This document shows, piece after piece, positions 34,107-41,418 of a stretch of 64,000 bases of DNA (within the stretch, counting starts at the first letter, position 1; every line of letters begins with the position of its first letter). The notes beneath the pieces were generated by a model, which did no database searches, was not told the DNA's origin, and worked only from the letters and a program-made list of their open reading frames with translations. Position numbers and translations under genes: made by a program. Source of the DNA: CALHVX01 sp038757945 (GTDB taxonomy: Bacteria > Pseudomonadota > Gammaproteobacteria > Pseudomonadales > Azotimanducaceae); assembly GCA_038757945.1 (NCBI GenBank), contig JBCDGJ010000002.1:1-64000 (forward strand), read 5' to 3'.

Positions 34107-34628
34107 ATGAAGACCATCCCCACCCTGAGCGCCTTGCTGCTGGTGATCGCCGCAGGCACCGCAAGCAGTGATCCGAGCACCAATCCGTACCACGACTGGC
34201 AGTCGATCTTCGATCCGGTCATCACGCAGCCGGTAGAGCCCGTCGAGGGTGAGCCCGAGATCATCGAAGAGCCTGCCGACAGCAGCGCGCCGATCGTCAA
34301 GGACGAACCGCGCCGCCGCAACCACCTGTATCCGGATCGCGGCCGTTGCGCCTACTCGTCGGAGTGCGGGCCCGACCTGCTGCCGATCAAGCTCCCGAAA
34401 CCCGGTCTGGAAGGCGACTACGGCGACAAGCCCAAGGAGGCGTACCTGCCGTCACCGTACCCGACGCTATTTGAAGACCAGCTCGACGAGCGTGGCGACC
34501 TGGAGTACCGGATCGGTCTCGGCGACCGTCGTGCCAGCAGCGGAGAGCAGACCTTCAAGCGACTCGGTGCTCGCTGGAAGTCCCGCATCCCGCACCTGCG
34601 CTACAACGATGAGGACGAGAGCCGCTAG
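34107..34628 (+). CDS. Hypothetical exported acidic/Pro-rich protein
   Basis: The 173-residue protein from ATG 34107 (CAGGAG at 7 nt) has a signal peptide (LSALLLVIAAGTAS) and a Pro/Glu-rich segment (QPVEPVEGEPEIIEEPAD) before a basic, Tyr/Pro-rich C-terminal half with one Cys pair (RCAYSSEC). No family is recognised. Its position 113 bp after the exported DUF4150 gene, same strand and also Sec-directed, suggests a functional pair. A hairpin follows the stop. Confidence 0.7.
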   Translation: MKTIPTLSALLLVIAAGTASSDPSTNPYHDWQSIFDPVITQPVEPVEGEPEIIEEPADSSAPIVKDEPRRRNHLYPDRGRCAYSSECGPDLLPIKLPKPGLEGDYGDKPKEAYLPSPYPTLFEDQLDERGDLEYRIGLGDRRASSGEQTFKRLGARWKSRIPHLRYNDEDESR

Positions 34629-34652
34629 CAGGTCGACCACAGTACAGCCGGA

Positions 34653-34682
34653 AGCGCCCTGCAAACACGTCTGCAGGGCGCT
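34653..34682. terminator. Bidirectional intrinsic-terminator-like hairpin
   Basis: A perfect 11-bp stem, AGCGCCCTGCA / TGCAGGGCGCT, with an 8-nt loop lies between the convergent exported gene (ends 34628) and cheW (ends 34695). No U-tract follows on either side, so termination could be less efficient or Rho-assisted. Confidence 0.6.
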
Positions 34683-34694
34683 CCCGCAGCTGCA

Positions 34695-35264
34695 CTAGGT
34701 GTCGCTTTCGACCTGAGCTTCGACGCCGATGCTGGCCAGCACCAGACGATCAAGGTTCAGCAGGATCACCAGCTTGTCGTTGATCTTCGCCAACCCCTGG
34801 ATCAGCGTGGCATCGATCTCACCAGAGATGTTCGAGCTCTGCTGAATCTGCTCATCGGTCAGGTGGTATACCTCGGATACGCTGTCGACAACCAGCCCGA
34901 CCACCTTTGCGCCAGCATCTGACTGAGCATTGACGATCACAACCGTGGTCGTTCCGCAGATTTCCTGCGCCGGCAGAGCGAACCGACGGCGCAGATCGAT
35001 GACGGGAATGATGGCACCACGCAGGTTGATGACCCCAAGCAGGTAGTCCGGCGCCTTCGGCAGCGGGGTCACCGGGCCCCAGCTCTTAATCTCCTGCACG
35101 CTGAGAATGTCGATCGCGTACTCTTCCTCGCCCAGCTCAAAGGTCAGATACTGGTTCTGATACTGAAGGTCGGTCTCGCTGATCTCTGCTGCGTCCATTC
35201 CATTTCCCTGCACTGCGTTACCCTTCACCACCGCAGCGCCAGAGGCACTACAACGGTCAACCAT
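34695..35264 (-). CDS. cheW: Chemotaxis coupling protein CheW
   Basis: The product (189 residues from ATG 35264) has the CheW SH3-like fold: YLTFELGEEEYAIDILSVQEI, GVINLRGAIIPVIDLRRRF, VGLVVDSVSEVYHL, and INDKLVILLNLDRLV. It couples receptors to CheA. The start is uncertain: ATG 35264 has AAGGAG at 9 nt, whereas the internal ATG 35198 (167 residues) starts closer to the conserved fold. It is divergent from the PAS receptor gene and thus shares its control region, supporting one signalling unit. Confidence 0.95.
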   Translation of the reverse strand: MVDRCSASGAAVVKGNAVQGNGMDAAEISETDLQYQNQYLTFELGEEEYAIDILSVQEIKSWGPVTPLPKAPDYLLGVINLRGAIIPVIDLRRRFALPAQEICGTTTVVIVNAQSDAGAKVVGLVVDSVSEVYHLTDEQIQQSSNISGEIDATLIQGLAKINDKLVILLNLDRLVLASIGVEAQVESDT

Positions 35265-35659
35265 CGGTCAGAGCTCCTTCACGAACGAAAGCAACCTCTG
35301 ACACCGATAACAAGAATAGACCGCGCAACGACAGATTGTGCTGGATCTCCCGCCGATTGCCGATTCTGTGCCCTGAGACACGTTCCCGTTCCGGACTACT
35401 TTGCCGCGCAGCTATCCGCCGTCACAGCAGCTAAACCCGGCTGTCCGTCCTAACCGGCGTGCATGTGCAATCGCCAGAATTCTGACCGTTAACAGACCGG
35501 CTGACGTCACCAGAACGACGACGAGTGCGCTCTGTCTCGGATTCGGATGTTGGCCAGCAACGAGGAGAGATGCGTCTAGACTGAGGTAACACCCATCCGC
35601 TAAAGCGGCCGGTGGCGGCCGTTCAGGCATTCAGCAGAATCTGGAGAGAGTAGCTTCAT
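35265..35659. promoter_or_regulatory. 395-bp divergent control region of cheW and the PAS receptor
   Basis: The gap between the divergent cheW and receptor genes has no coding frame of merit and must carry both promoters. TAAA at 35601 followed by GCCG at 35618 is a weak, short-spaced (13 nt) relative of a sigma-28 promoter; the rest of the consensus does not match. The receptor gene is preceded by GGAGAGAG at 9 nt. Nothing else recognisable is seen. Confidence 0.4.
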
Positions 35660-38260
35660 ATGGCACAGGGATCGCGCGCAAAAAGTTCTACGACGGGTAA
35701 AGCGCCAGCAAAACGACAGACGACAAAGCGGTCTACCGCCGGCAAAACGAAGCAGGAAAGTCCGATTCTCGAGCAGGCCATCACTGCAGTCGTCAGCATC
35801 GACGAAAACAACCTGGTGACCTTCTACAACAAATCCGCTGAGCTGCTCTGGGGCTACTCGGCAGAGGAAGTCATCGGCCGCAACGTGGCCATGCTGGTAC
35901 CACCGGAGATGCAGAGCCAGCACGACAGCATGGTTGATGCCAACCGCACCACGGGTATCGACAAAATTGTGGGCACCAGCCGGGAAGTGCCCGTGCACCG
36001 CAAGGATGGCAGCCTCCGCTATGGCCGGTTGTCCCTCTCCAAAGTGCCGGTCGGCAAGAAAATCACCTACACAGCCTTCGTCGAGGACGTAACCGACCAG
36101 GTCCAGCAGCGCGAAGAGCTGCAGCAGATTTTTGCGCAGGCGGTTGACGCGGTCGTCAGCATCGACGAACAGAACATCGTGACCCGCTTCAACCCGGCGG
36201 CAGAGCGCCTCTGGGGCTACGACGCTGACGAGGTGCTGGGCAAAAACGTTTCCATGCTCGTGCCGCCAGAAATGCAGAGCCGGCACGACGGCTTCGTCAA
36301 CGCCAATCGCACCACTGGCGTCGACAAGATCGTCGGCACCAGCCGTGAGGTCCAGTTTCCCCGCAAAGACGGAACTCAGGTCTGGGGCAAACTCTCCCTG
36401 TCGCGAGTCAAGGTTGGGGATAGCATCACCTATACCGCCTTCGTTCAGGATGTCACCGCGGAGGTGGAACGACGCGAGGAGATCAAGGTCCTGTCGCTGG
36501 TTGCCAACGAAACCAGCAACTCGGTGGTCATCACGGACCCCCTCGGGCGCATCGAGTACGTCAACCCTGGCTTCTACAACATGACCGGCTACACGCTGGA
36601 CGACGTCGTCGGCAAGAAGCCCGGCGACGTGCTGCAGGGACCGTTGACGGATCAGGATACGGTGACCCGGATTCGTCATGCCCTGGAATCCCGCAAGCCG
36701 TTCTATGAAGAGATCCTTAATTATCGTCGCGACGGCAGCTCCTACTGGATCTCGCTGGCGGTCAACCCCGTGTGCAACGAGCAGGGGGAGATCTACAAGT
36801 TCGTCTCCGTGCAGGCGCTGATCGACGAGACCAAGCGCCAGCAGCTCGAGTATACGAACAAGATCAACGCGATCAGCCGGTCCCAGGCGGTGATCGAGTT
36901 TACGCCGGAAGGCAAGATCCTCGGCTGCAACGATAACTTCGAACGAGCCTCGGGCTTCAGTTCCGAAGAACTCATCGGCAAGCACCACCGGATGCTGGTG
37001 GCCGCCGAGGAACAGGCGACCCCTGAATACCAGTCGCTCTGGAACCGCCTGGCTGCCGGCGAACCGTACGTCGCCAAGATCAAACGGATGACCAAGAGCG
37101 GCGACCCCATGTATCTGCAGGCCTCGTACAATCCGATTCAGGACGCCGAGGGAAAAGTGTACATGGTGGTCAAGTACGCCTCTGACGTCACCGAGCTGGA
37201 GCGTGAAGCGCTGATGGTTGCCGATGTGCTCTCGGAGTCGCGACAGGTCATGGAGGCCGTCGCCGAAGGCGATCTGACACAGACCGTGAACGGCCACTTC
37301 GAGGGCGACTGCGCTGTGCTGCAGAACGCCATCAACTCGAGCGTCGGCAAGCTGCGCGCAACGCTGGAGCAGATTGTCGAGTCGAGCCGCAACATGGGGC
37401 TGAGCGCGCAGACCGTCAGCCAGGGCAACCTGTCGCTGAGCCAGCGCACCGAGAACCAGGCGGCCACGCTGGAAGAAACGGCTGCCAGCATGGAGGAAAT
37501 GACGAGCACCATCCGCTCCAACGCCGAAAACCTGAGAGAGGCGGATTCTCTCGCGGAAGTGGCGCGGGAAAAGGCCGACACGGGCGGCTCAGTGGTTGCT
37601 CAGGCCGTGCACGCCATGGATGAGATCAATGATGCCTCGAAGAAGATTGCCGACATCATCGGCGTCATCGACGAGATCGCGTTCCAAACCAACCTGCTGG
37701 CACTCAACGCCGCCGTCGAGGCCGCTCGCGCTGGTGAGCAGGGACGTGGATTTGCCGTGGTTGCTACGGAGGTCAGGAACCTGGCTCAGCGCAGTGCGGG
37801 TGCTGCCAAGGAAATCAAAGAGCTGATCAAGGACAGCGTCACCAAGGTCGATGAAGGCTCCCTTCTGGTGAACCGATCGGGCGAAACGCTCACCGAAATC
37901 GTCGCCTCCGTGCAGCGCGTCAACGAGATCATCGGGCGTATCTCCGTCGCCAGCCAGGAACAGGCCGAAGGGGTCGACCAGGTCAACCAGGCTGTTTCGA
38001 ACATGGATCAGATGACGCAGAAGAACGCGGCGCTGGCCGAGGAAGCCACGTCAGCAAGTATGAACATGTCATCGGAATCGGAGTCTCTGAACCACCTGAT
38101 TGGCGTATTTCAGCTTGGCCAGGAGCTCGAGCCGCAGCCGAGCCCTGCGGAGTTTCGAGCTCAGCCGACACCGCAGCCCGCAGCAACCCAGGCCGCACCG
38201 GTCCAACGCCCCGTACCGGGCGCAGGGGGAGCCGCGGCTGAAGAGTGGGAAGAGTTCTGA
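35660..38260 (+). CDS. Soluble four-PAS methyl-accepting chemotaxis protein
   Basis: The 866-residue receptor has no membrane segment. A Lys/Thr-rich leader (~1-30) precedes four PAS domains (~35-155, 155-275, 280-400, 400-520); PAS1 and PAS2 share the near-identical motif SMLVPPEMQS / AMLVPPEMQS and look like a tandem duplication. A HAMP-like linker (~530-575) leads to a signalling domain with the hairpin tip IDEIAFQTNLLALNAAVEAARAG. The C-terminal five residues, EWEEF, fit the CheR/CheB tether pentapeptide. PAS3 resembles LOV/flavin-type PAS but the LOV photoactive Cys motif is absent. It probably senses redox, ligand or light state in the cytoplasm; cofactor unknown. Confidence 0.93.
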   Translation: MAQGSRAKSSTTGKAPAKRQTTKRSTAGKTKQESPILEQAITAVVSIDENNLVTFYNKSAELLWGYSAEEVIGRNVAMLVPPEMQSQHDSMVDANRTTGIDKIVGTSREVPVHRKDGSLRYGRLSLSKVPVGKKITYTAFVEDVTDQVQQREELQQIFAQAVDAVVSIDEQNIVTRFNPAAERLWGYDADEVLGKNVSMLVPPEMQSRHDGFVNANRTTGVDKIVGTSREVQFPRKDGTQVWGKLSLSRVKVGDSITYTAFVQDVTAEVERREEIKVLSLVANETSNSVVITDPLGRIEYVNPGFYNMTGYTLDDVVGKKPGDVLQGPLTDQDTVTRIRHALESRKPFYEEILNYRRDGSSYWISLAVNPVCNEQGEIYKFVSVQALIDETKRQQLEYTNKINAISRSQAVIEFTPEGKILGCNDNFERASGFSSEELIGKHHRMLVAAEEQATPEYQSLWNRLAAGEPYVAKIKRMTKSGDPMYLQASYNPIQDAEGKVYMVVKYASDVTELEREALMVADVLSESRQVMEAVAEGDLTQTVNGHFEGDCAVLQNAINSSVGKLRATLEQIVESSRNMGLSAQTVSQGNLSLSQRTENQAATLEETAASMEEMTSTIRSNAENLREADSLAEVAREKADTGGSVVAQAVHAMDEINDASKKIADIIGVIDEIAFQTNLLALNAAVEAARAGEQGRGFAVVATEVRNLAQRSAGAAKEIKELIKDSVTKVDEGSLLVNRSGETLTEIVASVQRVNEIIGRISVASQEQAEGVDQVNQAVSNMDQMTQKNAALAEEATSASMNMSSESESLNHLIGVFQLGQELEPQPSPAEFRAQPTPQPAATQAAPVQRPVPGAGGAAAEEWEEF

Positions 38261-38400
38261 TCCGGTAGAGGACCGAAAGCAGGCGATCTCCCTGCCTTGC
38301 CATCGCAAAGCAGGGCTAACGCCGTAACGCGCCAGGAAATCACCTGCGACCGTCGAAGGGAGCAACCACCCCAAGCGCCTGCCGGCGCGGCGGAGCGCTC

Positions 38401-39528
38401 TCAGCCGGCGGCCTGCACCGACGGCGCCACAGCCTCCTCGAACAGTCGCTGCAGCGTAGGACCAATCTGATCCAGCGGCAATTCGGCAACCGCGCCGCCG
38501 AGTTTCACGGCGCTGCCGGGCATTCCCCAGACTGCGCTGCTGTTGCGATCCTGCACCAGCGTCAGCGCGCCGGCATCCCGCAGTGCCTTCATGCCAACGG
38601 CGCCGTCCTCTCCCATACCCGTCAGCAGGACGCCGACCGTTGCGGGCGCACACTGCGCAGCCGCACTGCCGAACAGCACATCAGCAGACGGCCGGTGCCC
38701 GGAGACAGGCAGTGCTTCCGTGACGACGGATATCAGCCGGCCATCGCGACAGCGGACTTCCAGGTGCTGATCACCGGGCGCCACGTACGCGTGTCCACCC
38801 TGGAGCGGCGCCAGGTGGCCTGCAATTTCCACTTCAAAGCGGCTGATGCTGTTGAGCCGGCCCGCGAAAGGTGCCATGAACTTTTCCGGCATGTGCTGAA
38901 CGAGCGCAACGGCAACCTCAGGGTGGTAGAAGTTTTCGAGCACCGTGCGCAGTGCTTCCGTGCCTCCGGTCGAAGCGCCTACGGCAAGCAGCCAGCGGGC
39001 GGAGCCCTTTGCCAGCGCCCGACGCCGGAGCGGTCGGCTCCAGTTGGCGGCCAGGTCGGCTGCTGTTTCGGAGCGAGGTAGGGTTGGCGGCGCGGTCTCG
39101 GCAGGCGTGCGTGTGATCGCCAACCGACTGCCTGCCGCGCCGCGAATCCGCTCGATCAACGCCCTGCCGTAACGGGCACGTTCCTCGGCGCTCTCTGGCG
39201 TTCGCTTCTCCAGAAAATCAACGGCTCCAAGCGCCAGCGCATCCAGCGACACCTCAGCACCCTGCTCTGTCAGAGACGACAGCATGACGACCGGCATCGG
39301 CCGCAGGCGCATGAGGTTGCTGAGAAACGTGATGCCATCCATCTTCGGCATTTCCACATCCAGGGTGAGTACATCCGGCTGCAGGGTCTTGATCATTGAT
39401 CGGGCTTCGTAGGGGTCCAGCGCCTGGCCGACGACCTCGATACCCCGATCCGCTGCCAGCAGCTGGCGCAGAAACGCACCGATCGCTCTGGAGTCGTCGA
39501 CGATCAGTACACGAATAGGATCTGACAT
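38401..39528 (-). CDS. cheB: CheB methylesterase/deamidase response regulator
   Basis: The 375-residue protein has a receiver domain with Asp57 (DVEMPKMDG) and a C-terminal methylesterase with the triad Ser186 (GASTGG), His212 (LVQHMP) and Asp308 (GMGEDGAVG). It removes receptor methyl groups when phosphorylated by CheA. It is the last gene of the cheA-STAS-cheR-cheD-cheB run (24 bp after cheD) and is convergent with the PAS receptor, which ends 140 bp away. Confidence 0.96.
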   Translation of the reverse strand: MSDPIRVLIVDDSRAIGAFLRQLLAADRGIEVVGQALDPYEARSMIKTLQPDVLTLDVEMPKMDGITFLSNLMRLRPMPVVMLSSLTEQGAEVSLDALALGAVDFLEKRTPESAEERARYGRALIERIRGAAGSRLAITRTPAETAPPTLPRSETAADLAANWSRPLRRRALAKGSARWLLAVGASTGGTEALRTVLENFYHPEVAVALVQHMPEKFMAPFAGRLNSISRFEVEIAGHLAPLQGGHAYVAPGDQHLEVRCRDGRLISVVTEALPVSGHRPSADVLFGSAAAQCAPATVGVLLTGMGEDGAVGMKALRDAGALTLVQDRNSSAVWGMPGSAVKLGGAVAELPLDQIGPTLQRLFEEAVAPSVQAAG

Positions 39529-39552
39529 AGGGGAAGCCTCCGGAATTGCAGC

Positions 39553-40185
39553 CTAAAAGAGCTCGAGCTCGCCCGCAGGCGGCGGACGCTTGCTCTCTGC
39601 CATGAGCTCCTTCTCTTTGACGGCGACGTAGTTGACATAGGAGTCACGCAGACGGCGCATGCGTGCGCGGCCGGAGCGTGGCTCGAAGAGAATCTTACGG
39701 GCATAGTCCGCGCCCAGATCGCGTGACAGCACGTTGAGTCCTTCCGCGAGCACGTACTGCTCAACGAAGGAGATGTTGGTCTCGCCAACGTCGGTCGCGA
39801 TGTCCAGCACCCGGGCGCCGCCGAACAGCTTCACCTCGAGACGGGACTTCAAACCACCGTTCTTGATGACCGTGTTGATCAGCGCTTCCATGGCAAAGTT
39901 CCCAAACCGGTTCATGGCCGAAGAACCCTCGCCCCAGCTGTCCGCCCGGGCTTCATTGCCAACCGGGAGCATGAAATGGTTCAGCCCCCCAATACCGGCA
40001 ACGGGATCGCGCACACAGGCGGCAATGCAGGAGCCCAGCACCGTCGCGATCGACTCGTCCTGGTTGCTGACATAGAACTGACCCGGCAGCACCTTGGCGA
40101 TGGATCTGCCGCTGCTTCGATCGAAGAAGGTGTGTGCGTTCCCTTCCTGAACGACCCTGCCAGATTGGGCACCGATACTGGTCAT
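39553..40185 (-). CDS. cheD: Chemoreceptor glutamine deamidase CheD
   Basis: The 210-residue protein keeps CheD catalytic residues Cys53 (VLGSCIAACVRD) and His70 (GGLNHFMLP). It deamidates receptor glutamines. The last five residues, ELELF, are mirrored in DLELF at the end of the CheZ-like protein at 46235; such a hydrophobic/acidic tail may be a docking signal. It overlaps cheR by 4 bp. The N-terminal ~30 residues are not conserved. Confidence 0.94.
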   Translation of the reverse strand: MTSIGAQSGRVVQEGNAHTFFDRSSGRSIAKVLPGQFYVSNQDESIATVLGSCIAACVRDPVAGIGGLNHFMLPVGNEARADSWGEGSSAMNRFGNFAMEALINTVIKNGGLKSRLEVKLFGGARVLDIATDVGETNISFVEQYVLAEGLNVLSRDLGADYARKILFEPRSGRARMRRLRDSYVNYVAVKEKELMAESKRPPPAGELELF

Positions 40186-41030
40186 AGACGCCGATAAACC
40201 GTGTTCGAGATACGTTCATAGAGGTCATCGAGCCCTCGGATCGATTCCGAATGGCCGAGAAACAGCAACCCACCGCTCAGCTGATGCCGGGAAAACTGCC
40301 TGATGACGCGCACCTGATCGTCACGGGTGAAATAGATCAGAACGTTGCGACAGAAGATGACGTCAACCGGGTTCTGCAACGGCCAGCTACCAAACAGGTT
40401 CAGCTGCCTGATGATCAGCCCCTCTCGCAGCGGTGCCTTGGCAACGAGCTGACCGTCACGCTGATCGAACCAGAGTTTTCGACGCTCGTCGGTCAAGCCG
40501 CGGATGGATGACATCCTGAACCGGCCAGCCCGGGTGCGGTTAATCATCTCCGTGTCCAGATCGGTGGCCAGCAGACGGTAGTCGGCTGCGCCTTTGAGCC
40601 GACACTCGTTCAAGGTCATCGCGATGGAATAGGGTTCCTCGCCGGACGAGCAGCCGGCGGACCAGAATCTCAACAGCGCTTTCGCCCCCGCTCGCTGCCG
40701 GAGCGCGGGCAGCGCTTCTGTCCGTAGGAACTCGAAGTGATGTTCTTCACGGAAAAAGTAAGTGAGGTTGGTCGTGACCGTGTTAATGAACTCAGAGAGC
40801 TCCGGCGAGCCCGGCCGACGGATCTCCTGAATGTAGTCCGCAAAGGTCGACAGCCGAAGATCCCGCAGGCGGCGGGTAAACCGCGCGTAGAGCATGGTGC
40901 GCTTGCTGTCATCGAGATGAATGCCGGTCTGCTCGAGAGCCAGCTCGCGCAGCGCATTAAAGTCCCGGTCGCTGAGGTCATTCGGAATCGTAACCGGTGC
41001 CGCAGGAGGCCGTGTACGGAGCGGATCCAT
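40182..41030 (-). CDS. cheR: CheR methyltransferase
   Basis: The 282-residue protein has the CheR N-terminal helical domain (LSDRDFNALRELALEQTGIHL), the SAM site FWSAGCSSGEEPYSIAM, and DVIFCRNVLIYFTRDDQ followed by GGLLFLGHSESIRGL. It methylates receptor glutamates and can dock on the EWEEF tail of the receptor nearby. The start is ATG 41030; the extra in-frame upstream codons lack homology and read across the STAS gene. Gap to STAS is 7 bp. Confidence 0.95.
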   Translation of the reverse strand: MDPLRTRPPAAPVTIPNDLSDRDFNALRELALEQTGIHLDDSKRTMLYARFTRRLRDLRLSTFADYIQEIRRPGSPELSEFINTVTTNLTYFFREEHHFEFLRTEALPALRQRAGAKALLRFWSAGCSSGEEPYSIAMTLNECRLKGAADYRLLATDLDTEMINRTRAGRFRMSSIRGLTDERRKLWFDQRDGQLVAKAPLREGLIIRQLNLFGSWPLQNPVDVIFCRNVLIYFTRDDQVRVIRQFSRHQLSGGLLFLGHSESIRGLDDLYERISNTVYRRL

Positions 41031-41037
41031 GGATCGA

Positions 41038-41325
41038 CTAGCGCGGGGAAGCCATGGCCGCTTCAAGCAGCGAGCGGACCGACAGGTCGTCGAGCGCCTC
41101 AAGCACGGTGTCGGACAGCTCCGCAGTCAACACCCGTTGCGAGCCCTCGAGCCGGTGCAGGAACGCGATCAGCAGTTGAACGGCCGCGTAGTCCATGCTC
41201 GTGCAGTGGGAGCCGTCGAGGTGGAGAGCTTCGGTGCCTTCAAGAGCCTCCCCAAAAGCTCGAAAGACGGGCTCCGTTGCCTCGAGCTTAAAAGTCTCCG
41301 GGAGTGTGATCGTCGCGGTATTCAT
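41038..41325 (-). CDS. STAS-domain protein (anti-sigma-antagonist-like)
   Basis: The 95-residue single-domain STAS protein has LHLDGSHCTSMDYAAVQLL, where the usual DS/T-x-G phosphoacceptor is replaced by Asp45-Tyr46-Ala-Ala; it is therefore unlikely to be phosphorylated like SpoIIAA. It lies between cheA and cheR in the same run. Chemosensory operons sometimes carry such STAS proteins, whose partner is unknown; binding to CheA or a receptor is a guess. Confidence 0.85.
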   Translation of the reverse strand: MNTATITLPETFKLEATEPVFRAFGEALEGTEALHLDGSHCTSMDYAAVQLLIAFLHRLEGSQRVLTAELSDTVLEALDDLSVRSLLEAAMASPR

Positions 41326-41418
41326 TAATTGTTCTACCTGTCTCTGTCCAAGCCACGCCCGACACGTCGTCAGGGCTACCAGCCTGCGGCGCTCAAGGCG
41401 CTTGTCCCTGCACTTGCT

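Noticed and set aside
35601..35625. Sigma-28 (FliA) promoter for the PAS receptor
   Set aside because: TAAA and GCCG are present but the spacing is two bases short of the usual 15 and the -10 part (GCCGTTCA) is poor.
35600..37297. 565-codon minus frame across the receptor gene
   Set aside because: Mirrors the PAS domains antisense; no independent support.
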